54,743 bases of DNA, taken from IMG/VR virus record IMGVR_UViG_3300032401_000014, positions 1-54,743 of that record; one strand, 5' to 3'. The notes under the pieces were generated by a model, which worked only from the letters and a program-made list of their open reading frames with translations, did no database searches and was not told the DNA's origin. This document shows positions 12,959-21,497 of this stretch, piece by piece. Source of the DNA: a virus. Numbering within the stretch: the first letter of the stretch is position 1; each line of letters opens with the position of its first letter. Both the position numbers and the translations under genes were made by a program.

Positions 12959-13265
12959 CCAACCTCCCTGACATCTCCCATTTGAGCTTGTGAAGTTTGT
13001 ATAAAACATCCATTTGATGCCGTATAATTAAATTCTGTTGCCGTAGCTCATTCAAAAATTTCAGTTGCTCCTCATTTTTTTTTGCGTTTGCCTTTGCGAT
13101 CTCTTTCGTTTCATCGAGAGCGGCAGAAACAGACTTTCGCCACTCCTGAGTTGCGATCTGATCGTCTGACATTTTCATGAATCGAGCACCGAAAAACGTG
13201 ACTGCGGCCAGGGTCAGACTCATTAAAAAATACATAAAAATCGTGTGCTTACTCCCGTTGAGCAT
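12918..13265 (-). CDS. Membrane-anchored coiled-coil protein (spanin-like)
   Basis: A 115-residue protein with an N-terminal membrane segment (about 10-29) followed by a long charged coiled coil (about 35-100). This is the layout of an inner-membrane spanin (Rz) or a haemolysin-XhlA-like protein. It overlaps the peptidase start by 41 bases, which supports a lysis role. The ATG follows AAGGGTGACACG. Confidence 0.6.
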   Translation of the reverse strand: MLNGSKHTIFMYFLMSLTLAAVTFFGARFMKMSDDQIATQEWRKSVSAALDETKEIAKANAKKNEEQLKFLNELRQQNLIIRHQMDVLYKLHKLKWEMSGRLDETDNIQQSTKQY

Positions 13266-13281
13266 CGTGTCACCCTTAGAT

Positions 13282-13316
13282 AAAAGATGAAGGGGAGCTT
13301 GTGCCCCCCTATCATC
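13282..13316 (-). terminator. Hairpin terminator
   Basis: GATGA plus AGGGG pairs with CCCCT plus TCATC around a short loop and is followed by TTTT on the minus strand. It lies between the small structural gene (13326-13673) and the lysis genes. The T run is short, so termination may be partial. Confidence 0.6.
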
Positions 13317-13325
13317 ATTTTGAGT

Positions 13326-13673
13326 TTAGATAACGCCTTGAACGCCTTCACCGTAGATCGTCAGTGAAGTCGCCGCTGAAGCACCCCCAACGAGATAGTC
13401 GGTCGAGATCATTCTGAGTGAGCAATAATAATCGAACGTACTGTATGATGCCACTGAATAAGCGTTGAACAATTCAGTACCAGCCGCATTACCGCCTGTC
13501 GCACCGAGCCAGAGCGAGAACGTCACCGCACCTGCGGTCTTGTTGACGACGTGAATGTGCTTAACAACGTCATAAATCGTTGCTGTACCGCCGTTGCCGC
13601 CCTGATAAATGTTCGTGGTCATAGTCGCTGACATAGCCACTGGCCCGAAACTTCTTACAACTTTGTCTGCCAT
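13326..13673 (-). CDS. Small beta-rich structural protein
   Basis: A 115-residue, Gly/Ala/Ser/Thr-rich beta protein (MADKVVRSFGPVAMSAT...). Composition resembles small virion decoration proteins. It has a perfect ribosome binding site (AAGGAGAAGGATT), a terminator after it and an AT-rich gap before it, so it may be a separately regulated, strongly expressed gene. Confidence 0.55.
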   Translation of the reverse strand: MADKVVRSFGPVAMSATMTTNIYQGGNGGTATIYDVVKHIHVVNKTAGAVTFSLWLGATGGNAAGTELFNAYSVASYSTFDYYCSLRMISTDYLVGGASAATSLTIYGEGVQGVI

Positions 13674-13709
13674 AATCCTTCTCCTTAAAATAGTATAATA
13701 TTATTTGAT

Positions 13710-13728
13710 TTCAATGTATCTCATTGAA
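13710..13728. promoter_or_regulatory. Perfect inverted repeat in an AT-rich gap
   Basis: TTCAATG-TATCT-CATTGAA, 7-bp arms, in the 81-bp AT-rich space before the gene at 13326-13673. A TATACT box follows on the minus strand, but no -35 box at a good distance is clear. It could be an operator or a weak hairpin. Confidence 0.4.
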
Positions 13729-13754
13729 CTTAAATAATCAATAGAAAAATTCTC

Positions 13755-14267
13755 TTATCCATTTGCGAAAAACAGCCCTCCTCCTGCCGGAGTGTAATCA
13801 ACTACAACGTATAGCTGATAGCAATAAATCACCGACCACCACGGAGATTTGTTGGTATAATACACTGGGTGCATATATATTCCCGCCGTCAAGGAATCAA
13901 TGTCGCTCCACGTCCATGCGACACCTGAACTCGGATTTATATTCCATGTCGAATAGTACAAGGTATCAGTTACTGAGGTGCCTTGTTCTCCTGCCTGATT
14001 TGTGTTGCACCGCAATTTTATATATTCCCCAGAAACCCCAGCAACATGATTAGCCCGCGCATATACCTTTACGTTATTTATTGTTCCGACTTCCGTACCG
14101 TGGTCTTGCATCGTATAGTCATCATAGTAATAACCGCTTGGAGAGTAAACTCCATTCGTTTCATCGAGCGTGACTTCGTTGACATGCCCATAGTTATCTG
14201 TTCCAGCCCCGAACCCGACAAGACTTATAGAAGAATTACCGTTTGGTCTTAAAGTTAAAGTCGCCAT
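13755..14267 (-). CDS. Tail-associated or adsorption protein, beta-rich
   Basis: A 170-residue beta-rich protein with many Tyr, Trp and Gly residues (MATLTLRPNGNSSISL..., ending PAGGGLFFANG). Its composition is like carbohydrate-binding or fibre-tip proteins, and it lies downstream of fibre genes. No family recognised. Start coupled to the upstream stop as TAATG. Confidence 0.5.
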   Translation of the reverse strand: MATLTLRPNGNSSISLVGFGAGTDNYGHVNEVTLDETNGVYSPSGYYYDDYTMQDHGTEVGTINNVKVYARANHVAGVSGEYIKLRCNTNQAGEQGTSVTDTLYYSTWNINPSSGVAWTWSDIDSLTAGIYMHPVYYTNKSPWWSVIYCYQLYVVVDYTPAGGGLFFANG

Positions 14268-14761
14268 TATTTTGTATGCCAGTCTATATCAAAATCAAAA
14301 ACACGTTTGTCAAAGTCGATAAAGTGCCAACCGTGCCCTTCGGGACAGCCACGATAAACTCCGCTGTTGGTTACGAAAGATGCCTTGTCCCCACTATATA
14401 TTTCCTTGTCCTTGTATCGCCACTTGTAAACCATACGATATATGCTTTCAGTCGTCATTTTATTATAAAAACAAGCGTGGTCTGCGTGTCTCAAGACGCA
14501 AGGAGGAGTCCCTTCGTATCCTTCGCAGAAATCGCAATCGCCTTCTATTTTTGATTTTGATTTCCATTCGTCATAGTTCGCAAGCTCGTTATTCGTTTCA
14601 AATTCCTCGAATGACTTAAAACCGAGAGCCGCCAGTCCGTCATACATCTCCTGCGTTGACTTGTCGTGGTCGTCATCTTTCTCGTTGTAAAGTTGTCGGT
14701 TGCGGTGCTTATCGACTATTACTCGACCCGCAAGCACTTTATCAACATCTTCTTTATCCAT
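14267..14761 (-). CDS. Hypothetical protein, Cys-rich
   Basis: A 164-residue acidic protein (MDKEDVDKVLAGRVIVD...). A CDFCEGYEGTPPC segment with further Cys/His residues could bind metal. It follows the collagen-like fibre gene by eight bases; a fibre chaperone or accessory role is possible from position only. Confidence 0.5.
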   Translation of the reverse strand: MDKEDVDKVLAGRVIVDKHRNRQLYNEKDDDHDKSTQEMYDGLAALGFKSFEEFETNNELANYDEWKSKSKIEGDCDFCEGYEGTPPCVLRHADHACFYNKMTTESIYRMVYKWRYKDKEIYSGDKASFVTNSGVYRGCPEGHGWHFIDFDKRVFDFDIDWHTK

Positions 14762-14769
14762 CGTCCCTC

Positions 14770-16614
14770 TTAGAAATTCTTATTGATGTCTGCGTAATAA
14801 ACGCCATTCGCATACACAAGCGTTACGATGTCGGCTTTATACGGCGTCGTCGTCAACGTCGGAGCTGAACCGCCAGCCCACGAAATAGTCGGCCACGTCG
14901 TTATCGTCTTTGAACCGCCTGAATCTTGAATGATAATAAAACGGTAAACTCCACCGACGACCGGATTGGCCATCGTTACGGTACGCCCTGTTGAACCGAG
15001 TGTTACATACTGCGTGTTTCCGTTGTTCCAGTCGATTGCAATAGTAGTGCTGTCGGTGAGCTGGTATTGACCGTAAACTCCTTTACCTTGCGGGCCGGGT
15101 ATCGGCCAGCCGTCGTCGCCTTTGTCTCCTTCGTCGCCGGGAATCGTAATGCCCACGCCTTGCGGCCCCTGCGGGCCAGTCAATCCACGAGGGCCGGGCA
15201 GTGGGTAGCCATCTTCACCCGTATCACCCGTATCACCCGGAATCGTTATTCCATACGGCCCCTGAATCCCCTGCGGGCCAGTCTGTCCCCTGTTCCCCGG
15301 TATCGGCATCCCGTCCTCGCCTGTGTCGCCTTGCTCTCCCGGAGTTCCCGGCGTTCCAGTTGTTCCCTGCGGCCCCTGCCGACCTTGTACGCCGGGCAGT
15401 GGATAGCCGTCCTCTCCGTCATCTCCTGCATCTCCAGTCATTCCTTGAAAACCACGCAAACCACGCTCGCCTTGTATTCCCTGTGGGCCGGGTAAAGGAT
15501 AGCCGTCCTCGCCAGTATCGCCAGTATCGCCAGTCGTCCCCGGAGTTCCCTGAGCCCCTTGAGCCCCAGTTCTTCCTTGAACACCGGGAAGTGACCACGC
15601 ATCATCTCCAGATTCTCCCTGATCTCCCGGAACGAAAGATACTCCCGGAGCTCCCTGTGGGCCTTGCCGTCCCTGTGGGCCGGGGATAGGCCAACCATCT
15701 TCGCCCGTGTCTCCCGTGTCTCCTGTTGTTCCCGGAGTTCCCTGAACGCCCTGTGTCCCTGTCACTCCACGAGCACCGGGTATCGGCATCCCATCTTCAC
15801 CCTGATCGCCCTGTTCGCCCTGTATCCCAAGTCCAGCCGCTCCTCGGTCGCCAGTATATCCACGAGGCCCTTGTATCGTCCAGCCGTCATCGCCTTGATC
15901 TCCAGCTTCTCCCGGAGTCCCCGGAGTCCCTGAACTTCCTTGAACACCCTGCCGCCCCTGAACACCCGGAATCGGATAGCCGTCATCGCCCGAATCTCCC
16001 TGATCTCCCTGTATCCCTATCCCCGGAGTCCCTTGTAATCCTCTCTGCCCCTGTGAGCCTTGAATAGTCCATCCGTCCTCACCAGCTTCACCAGAATCTC
16101 CGGGAGTTCCGGGGACTCCGGAACTTCCCTGAGCACCTTGTTGACCTCTCGGCCCCGGTATCGGGTATCCATCTTCACCTTGATCGCCCTGATCTCCTTG
16201 TATGCCTAAACCAGCAGGCCCTTGCAATCCCTGAGCACCTCTCAGCCCTGGTATCGGTATCCCATCATCACCAGTATCTCCGATCTCTCCGGGTATTCCT
16301 ATGCCGGGAACTCCCTGTATTCCACGAGCACCCGGAGGGCCAACGATATGACCATCCTCGCCAGTCTCTCCTTGTTCTCCGGGAACGAAAGAAACTCCGG
16401 GAGCACCCTGCGAACCCGTGAGTCCCGTCAAACCACGTGGGCCGGGAACATTGCTGTCGTCGCCCTGATCTCCCTGTTCACCGGGAACACCACGGCCTTG
16501 AGCACCCTGAGCACCTGGAGGGCCTTGCACTGCCGATACAGAGAGACTGATCGGATTGACAGGATTCAGCTCGATCGAGATGCTGTTGATCGTTACTATA
16601 ATTGGCATATTCAT
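14770..16614 (-). CDS. Collagen-like tail fibre protein
   Basis: A 614-residue fibre. A short beta N-terminal segment (about 1-30) is followed by a very long Gly-x-y region to about residue 510, then a beta-rich C-terminal domain (ending ANGVYYADINKNF). The Gly-x-y region is built from units of about 35 residues with a regular break such as GEDGYPIPG or GEDGWTIQG. Collagen-like repeats form trimeric triple-helix stalks, so this is likely a side or tail fibre that carries a receptor-binding tip. I chose the ATG at 16614, which overlaps the previous stop as ATGA. Confidence 0.85.
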   Translation of the reverse strand: MNMPIIVTINSISIELNPVNPISLSVSAVQGPPGAQGAQGRGVPGEQGDQGDDSNVPGPRGLTGLTGSQGAPGVSFVPGEQGETGEDGHIVGPPGARGIQGVPGIGIPGEIGDTGDDGIPIPGLRGAQGLQGPAGLGIQGDQGDQGEDGYPIPGPRGQQGAQGSSGVPGTPGDSGEAGEDGWTIQGSQGQRGLQGTPGIGIQGDQGDSGDDGYPIPGVQGRQGVQGSSGTPGTPGEAGDQGDDGWTIQGPRGYTGDRGAAGLGIQGEQGDQGEDGMPIPGARGVTGTQGVQGTPGTTGDTGDTGEDGWPIPGPQGRQGPQGAPGVSFVPGDQGESGDDAWSLPGVQGRTGAQGAQGTPGTTGDTGDTGEDGYPLPGPQGIQGERGLRGFQGMTGDAGDDGEDGYPLPGVQGRQGPQGTTGTPGTPGEQGDTGEDGMPIPGNRGQTGPQGIQGPYGITIPGDTGDTGEDGYPLPGPRGLTGPQGPQGVGITIPGDEGDKGDDGWPIPGPQGKGVYGQYQLTDSTTIAIDWNNGNTQYVTLGSTGRTVTMANPVVGGVYRFIIIQDSGGSKTITTWPTISWAGGSAPTLTTTPYKADIVTLVYANGVYYADINKNF

Positions 16615-16931
16615 CGCTGTATCACCTTGAAAGTCCCAGCTATCAACGTGCGATATGATTGAACTCCGGCCCAGGCCAGATACCATTTATAATTTATCTT
16701 GAGCAACTCGGCAGTATCGAGAGCTGAAAGGCTGAGATTGATTTTTCCGAGAGGAAGGCTCACTGTATCCACGGTGAACGATTGAACATCTTCGCCCTCG
16801 TATGTTATCGCCCCCGTAAAATCAATTCCAGTAATATCGAACCCGAACGTGACCAGCATAGAAACAACGTCACCTGCAATCATTGAGATGTCCAAGACGG
16901 CAGGCAAAACATTGTACTGTTGATTGCTCAT
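16611..16931 (-). CDS. Beta-sandwich tail/fibre-associated protein
   Basis: A 106-residue protein. The pattern MIAGDVVSMLVTFGFDITG, a central GKINLSLSALDTAELL, and a final LIAGTFKVIQR resembles a small beta-sandwich domain common in front of phage fibres and in upper baseplate proteins. It could join the collagen-like fibre, with which it overlaps as ATGA, to the baseplate. Confidence 0.5.
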   Translation of the reverse strand: MSNQQYNVLPAVLDISMIAGDVVSMLVTFGFDITGIDFTGAITYEGEDVQSFTVDTVSLPLGKINLSLSALDTAELLKINYKWYLAWAGVQSYRTLIAGTFKVIQR

Positions 16932-16941
16932 AGTGTTGTCC

Positions 16942-18006
16942 TCACGATAATACGATGACTTTGCTCAAATCAGAAAAGCTGTCGATTCCAAAACACGACG
17001 TAATATATATTGTATGCCTAAAGCTCCAAATATTTGATAATGTTTGCGTAAAAGAAAGTCCTGGCATTAGTCTCCAATCTCCATTTTGGTATATTTGCAA
17101 CGAATAGCCACTAAGGTCGGCATAGAACCTGTAATGTCCTGGGTTCAGGGTTATCCCATAAACAGTAGTATCCCACGTTGAATTATATACATACCAGAAA
17201 AGAACAACAGGGCGATAAACATATCCGACCACCGTCGCTGGAGACCATGAAGTGCCCCAATCCTTTTGAAGAATGAGAGTTCCTGAATCATATATTTTAT
17301 TAACAGAGAACAGGTTGTTAAGTTTTATTTTCTTTTTTGTACTGCTTGGAGTTTCAAGAATCGTCAAATCGGTTCCAGCGGGAGCCGTATTTTCGGTCAA
17401 TGCCGTAATCTCTCCCGCTCTGGTCGCTCGCAGAACATTGTCAATCGGGAAGGAGCTGAACGTAAAAGCCCCGCCGATGTTTCCAACCATCTGAGCGATT
17501 GCGAGTTCATACGTTGTCGGTGCGTTTGTGTCCACTGTTATAACAAAAGAAGGAACTCTTTCATACGCATACGAGCCTGACGACCGTGCTCTCGTTCTTG
17601 TGTTTCCATCGGTTTCGGTGTATGCGATTTTTATATAATTTATGGTACTGCCGTCCAGAGTAGCAGAAGGAAGGGTCATGTTTGTCTGTTGCGTCGTACC
17701 AACGAATTTTATAATATCGGCAGTCATGTACGACGGCGGGAAAGACGCAAACGTGTCCGGTATCGTGACTTGATAATTAACCAGAGCGTACACCGGAGTT
17801 ATATTTATCGTGTCTCCTGTTCCTTTCGATACCGTCCCGCCAGCGAGAAGGCAGGGAACAGCCCCAGCCAACGATGCGGTAATAGCTCCCGCCTGATCGA
17901 GTACATACTGCAAGTCACGAATCTTGTCAGGGCTGTAATAGCGGTCTCCGACATTTATCGGAGTTGTTCCTGAGTACGTCCAGTTTCCATGTTTATTTAT
18001 TGGCAT
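16942..18006 (-). CDS. Tail fibre protein
   Basis: A 354-residue, beta-rich protein beginning MPINKHGNWTYSGTTPINVGD. Located right after tail protein I, where P2/T4-like phages encode fibres. The N-terminal 60 residues probably attach to the baseplate; the Ser/Thr/Tyr-rich remainder suits an extended fibre. Start site TAGGAGAATCGAA is clear. Confidence 0.6.
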   Translation of the reverse strand: MPINKHGNWTYSGTTPINVGDRYYSPDKIRDLQYVLDQAGAITASLAGAVPCLLAGGTVSKGTGDTINITPVYALVNYQVTIPDTFASFPPSYMTADIIKFVGTTQQTNMTLPSATLDGSTINYIKIAYTETDGNTRTRARSSGSYAYERVPSFVITVDTNAPTTYELAIAQMVGNIGGAFTFSSFPIDNVLRATRAGEITALTENTAPAGTDLTILETPSSTKKKIKLNNLFSVNKIYDSGTLILQKDWGTSWSPATVVGYVYRPVVLFWYVYNSTWDTTVYGITLNPGHYRFYADLSGYSLQIYQNGDWRLMPGLSFTQTLSNIWSFRHTIYITSCFGIDSFSDLSKVIVLS

Positions 18007-18016
18007 TTCGATTCTC

Positions 18017-18682
18017 CTAATCTATTGTTCCGTTCGCATATACGATCGTCTGACCGCTCGAATTTATGTATGATAGATATACCGCAAAATAAGCCGGGCA
18101 GTCGTCCTCCGCTATCGCATCGACGATCTGTGCGATCTGCGACGATGTAAGAACTGGCGTATTTATTCCAACGTGACAGTTAATATAAATATTTCCTCTC
18201 ATCTCAGGGTCGGTGTAGCCGCCGATCTCATTTATGCCGAGATACGCAGAATCGAACCCGACTCCCTCGCTGTTCCAGTACGTCCCCGCAGAAACGATAC
18301 CATCATCTTCAATCCAGTCCTCGGTCGTCGATGGCACATAGATAATCGCCGAGCTATATCCGGTGATCGTATCTATTTTTATTTTAACATTCTGCGTCCA
18401 GAGTCCTCTTTTTTTGTGAGTGGCGATCGCATTTTTTATCTTCAGCCGCTTTGTGACTTCCGAATCATACGGCAAGAATCCTGCCCCCAAAAAGTACCCA
18501 AGCTCATTGAGCAAATCGGATGAGACTCGTTCCGGCATCTTTGCGAAATACAGCTCCATGAGTTCATTGTACCACGACAGCATGATCGAGTTCATCTTCG
18601 CCACGAGAGCAAGATACGCCGCATCGGGATTGTCCCGATGAAGTTTTGAAGCATAATTCTCAAAAGGATACGGCAACAGCAT
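18017..18682 (-). CDS. Tail protein I-like baseplate protein
   Basis: A 221-residue protein whose position after the J-like gene and opening (LLPYPFENY, later YDSEVTKRLKIKNAIATHKKRGLW) match P2 gpI-type tail proteins, which cap the baseplate wedge and hold the fibres. The ISSAII/beta C-terminal half is less conserved. The start has a fair site (AGGTGATTTAAT). Confidence 0.7.
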   Translation of the reverse strand: MLLPYPFENYASKLHRDNPDAAYLALVAKMNSIMLSWYNELMELYFAKMPERVSSDLLNELGYFLGAGFLPYDSEVTKRLKIKNAIATHKKRGLWTQNVKIKIDTITGYSSAIIYVPSTTEDWIEDDGIVSAGTYWNSEGVGFDSAYLGINEIGGYTDPEMRGNIYINCHVGINTPVLTSSQIAQIVDAIAEDDCPAYFAVYLSYINSSGQTIVYANGTID

Positions 18683-18683
18683 A

Positions 18684-20450
18684 TTAAATCACCTGTGTGA
18701 TATTCGCCGGATTCACGTTCGCCTGCGTTATCTGATTCTGAGCACATACGATCGGAAACGTCGGGCTTGTAATCGTGAGATAGTTAACCCCAGTTACATA
18801 TTCCTGAATAAATCCGAGCACTTCAGACTCCTGGAAAACCTGTCCGAACACGGCAGGCTCAAGCACGAGTAACATTCTTTTGATCGCATTGTAATCGGCA
18901 GAAGTAAAACTCGTGCCCCACTTCACATTGATATACGCAACGGCGGCAGAAATACCTCCTGACGAATACGCTGTCTGAATCTCTTTCCCTGCTTCAAAAA
19001 ACAAGAGCCTGAACGCCAGCACGACGTATGCCTGCACCGTCGCCCAGACCGACCCCGTTGTGATATTCACCTGTGCGTAGGGATTCTGCGGCAGGTATAA
19101 AGCTGATGAAGTTCTTACATCCACCGATTCAAACAGCGTCAATCCGATAAGATACGCCTGGAGATTCGCCAGTAGCGGAGCTGAAGGAGTCCCGCCGCCG
19201 GAGGGAACGACGCTCACGCCACAACTCATGAGTCCATATTGATTTTTATATATCCCGGCAGTGCAGACTCCAGGATACGCCGACGCAAAAGCCAGTCCAT
19301 CTGCCGATGACATGAAATGACTCCGTGCCTTGAGTAACATGGGAGCTATGATCTTCGCATCTATAATTGATTGCTCGTCAGCTCCTCCGGTAAAATACTG
19401 AGAGTTCGTCACGCCGTTGATATTCGAGTTCCCCCCTGAGTATGCGGTTATCCGATTATAAGACGATATATTCGACGATGAACCACCGCCAACTGCGTAC
19501 ATAGAAGAGATCGGAAATGCTCCTGGTATCGCACCGTATATCCCGTTACCGAACATTATCCCCGACGCTCCATTCTGCAAGTGAATGATTTTATAAACCG
19601 TGTCAGTTGAAATTGAATTTACAAACGACGTTACCTGAGTCCACGTCACCGAATTTATGACGATCGCCAGCGTCAAGTCGAGAATCTTGAGATCGGGAAG
19701 CTGATAAAATTGCCACTGTGTCACGCCGTCGCTTGTCCCGATGACGGTACTATTTACAAGGCTTTGTTGCTGATAGACAGTCATGTGGAATGAGAACATG
19801 CTGATCGTGTGAACACCAGTTCCGTTCGTCGTCAGCGTAATCGCCGTCCCTGCGAACGCATCTGACACGCTGGCGGCGAGCTTTATCTGCGTGGCACTTA
19901 CATAAATCACGTAATAGCTCACGGCAAGCTGAAGCGGGGAAGGAAGTGTCCCTGTCGTTGTGAGCCGTACTCTATCGCCTGTCGCATAGACCCCGGCGAC
20001 TGTTAATTTCCCAGTCGTGAAGTCTGTCGTGAAATTCTCGCTGGAAGCATTAACCACCATCCCTGTCAAGGTCTCGAAATTTAAAGACGGAAACGTCATC
20101 GAACCTTGTGACTGTGCTTTCAAATCTGTAACACTGAAGGTTACAGGGAACGCAACATAGTTCGGGTCAAGATAAAATGTCAAATCTCCGATTGATGTTG
20201 AATGAGCTGTGAGCTGATAGTCGATCAGAGCACATAGATCGGCCACGGCCTGACGTGTAAAGGCTGTCCTTAATAGCGACTGATTTGCTATGGCGTTCTC
20301 CATGACTGCCGAGCCGTCCCGTGCTCCGGCGATAAGTCGCTTGAACCATACAGGCTTGTCTTTCAGATCAGGGTCGTTGTTGATGTCGTTCATAACCGAG
20401 TCAAAATCGGTGCTCGTGTATTGAATCGGATTCGTTAAAAGCTGTGTCAT
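18684..20450 (-). CDS. Baseplate wedge protein (J-like / gp6-like)
   Basis: A 588-residue baseplate J-like protein that would form the ring of the contractile baseplate. The N-terminus (DFDSVMNDINND, then AIANQSLLRTAFTRQAVADLC) and the C-terminal half (GGADEQSIIDAKIIAPMLLKARS) follow the family pattern. Residues about 137-218 look like an inserted beta domain (YYVIYVSATQIKLAASVSDA...GTGVHTI) of a type also seen in fibre proteins, making this longer than P2 gpJ. It lies between the gp25-like and tail I genes, the usual order. Confidence 0.82.
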   Translation of the reverse strand: MTQLLTNPIQYTSTDFDSVMNDINNDPDLKDKPVWFKRLIAGARDGSAVMENAIANQSLLRTAFTRQAVADLCALIDYQLTAHSTSIGDLTFYLDPNYVAFPVTFSVTDLKAQSQGSMTFPSLNFETLTGMVVNASSENFTTDFTTGKLTVAGVYATGDRVRLTTTGTLPSPLQLAVSYYVIYVSATQIKLAASVSDAFAGTAITLTTNGTGVHTISMFSFHMTVYQQQSLVNSTVIGTSDGVTQWQFYQLPDLKILDLTLAIVINSVTWTQVTSFVNSISTDTVYKIIHLQNGASGIMFGNGIYGAIPGAFPISSMYAVGGGSSSNISSYNRITAYSGGNSNINGVTNSQYFTGGADEQSIIDAKIIAPMLLKARSHFMSSADGLAFASAYPGVCTAGIYKNQYGLMSCGVSVVPSGGGTPSAPLLANLQAYLIGLTLFESVDVRTSSALYLPQNPYAQVNITTGSVWATVQAYVVLAFRLLFFEAGKEIQTAYSSGGISAAVAYINVKWGTSFTSADYNAIKRMLLVLEPAVFGQVFQESEVLGFIQEYVTGVNYLTITSPTFPIVCAQNQITQANVNPANITQVI

Positions 20451-20866
20451 TGTATCACTCCAGTCGATAGCATTATTTGACTCGGATTTTTAACATCGGC
20501 GTATAAAAAATAAAAAATTGATAAATCCAGATTTCCAGCATCGTCTTGTTTATATTCAATCGAATCCTGGCTTACTGCCAACCGCCGATCGGGATAGTCT
20601 TCTGAGCCGTCCGTGACCACCGTATTTCTAAAAGCAACGGCGTTCGCTATTCCGTACGTCACGGCAATTCTCAATCTCAATCCAGACGGAAAATTCTCCA
20701 TGTTTTTAATCCCGGCCCCGAACTCTCTGAAAAAAAACATTGATTTCTGAGGCTGAACAATTACCTCGATAAGATCGTGTTTCGCTTCATCCTTCGAGTC
20801 AAGAAGCCCATAATTAAAAAAATAATCTGAGCTTGCATATTGTTTAAATAAATTGCTGGCCTGCAT
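20447..20866 (-). CDS. gp25-like baseplate wedge protein
   Basis: A 139-residue protein of the gp25/gpW type, which triggers sheath contraction from the baseplate. It has PGAGIKNM-like FREFGAGIKNMENFPSG and an IAVTYGIANAVAF helix. It overlaps the J-like gene as ATGA. The start follows AAGGGAAGTTGAC. Confidence 0.7.
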   Translation of the reverse strand: MQASNLFKQYASSDYFFNYGLLDSKDEAKHDLIEVIVQPQKSMFFFREFGAGIKNMENFPSGLRLRIAVTYGIANAVAFRNTVVTDGSEDYPDRRLAVSQDSIEYKQDDAGNLDLSIFYFLYADVKNPSQIMLSTGVIQ

Positions 20867-20867
20867 G

Positions 20868-21497
20868 TCAACTTCCCTTTATGATCTCGCTCAAGTAATC
20901 AGGCCCGATCTGAGGCGACTGCGTGGGCGGGGCCTGTACTGTGCCCGTCCCTATGAAATTATGCGTATGCGTATCGAGCCAAATTTTTAACTCATCAAGC
21001 CATTCGTCGAGCTTCTGCCCTCTCACCGTCTTGTACGTCCCATCCTCCGGGGACATCATCGTCGTATCAATCACCAACTTGTCGAATACAGAATATTCTT
21101 TCAGCATTGAATTGAACGTGATAGTATCAAGCGAGTTTGCAGGGTCTTGAAAAAGCAGATGATCTGTCGGCTTTCCCCCGAACCCTGACGGCGTGTTTCC
21201 CTGAATCTCGACCGCCGGGAAAAGATACACGGCCCTGTTCTGATCTCCTCCCATGAAATAAATCTCGACGTATGTTCCGATTGCAGGGACACTCATCCCG
21301 TTTCCCTGGCGGGGCCGTGCCCAAATCTGAATATCGTTCCAGCCCAGCTCGTCGATCTCGACCTGTACGCACCCGTTCTGCGTTGTGTCATTGTTATCGA
21401 CGACCTTCGCTATCCAGTGCTTCAGAAACATTGTCTCTTCATAAATGAAGCATCGAATCAATCCAGCTAAACCCTGTTTTTGATTTACAAAACTCAT
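20868..21497 (-). CDS. Baseplate spike / gpV-like OB-fold protein
   Basis: A 209-residue protein. Residues 28-100 show the OB-fold pattern of spike proteins (KVVDNNDTTQNGCVQVEIDELG, WARPRQGNGMSVPAIGTYVEIYFMGGDQNRAVYL). It would sit at the tip of the tail tube and pierce the envelope. No lysozyme domain is present. The C-terminal 30 residues are Pro-rich and probably disordered. Confidence 0.72.
   Translation of the reverse strand: MSFVNQKQGLAGLIRCFIYEETMFLKHWIAKVVDNNDTTQNGCVQVEIDELGWNDIQIWARPRQGNGMSVPAIGTYVEIYFMGGDQNRAVYLFPAVEIQGNTPSGFGGKPTDHLLFQDPANSLDTITFNSMLKEYSVFDKLVIDTTMMSPEDGTYKTVRGQKLDEWLDELKIWLDTHTHNFIGTGTVQAPPTQSPQIGPDYLSEIIKGS

Noticed and set aside
15067-15689. Long plus-strand frames opposite the collagen-like gene
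   Set aside because: They arise from the repetitive Gly/Pro codons on the other strand and have no start sites or plausible protein character.
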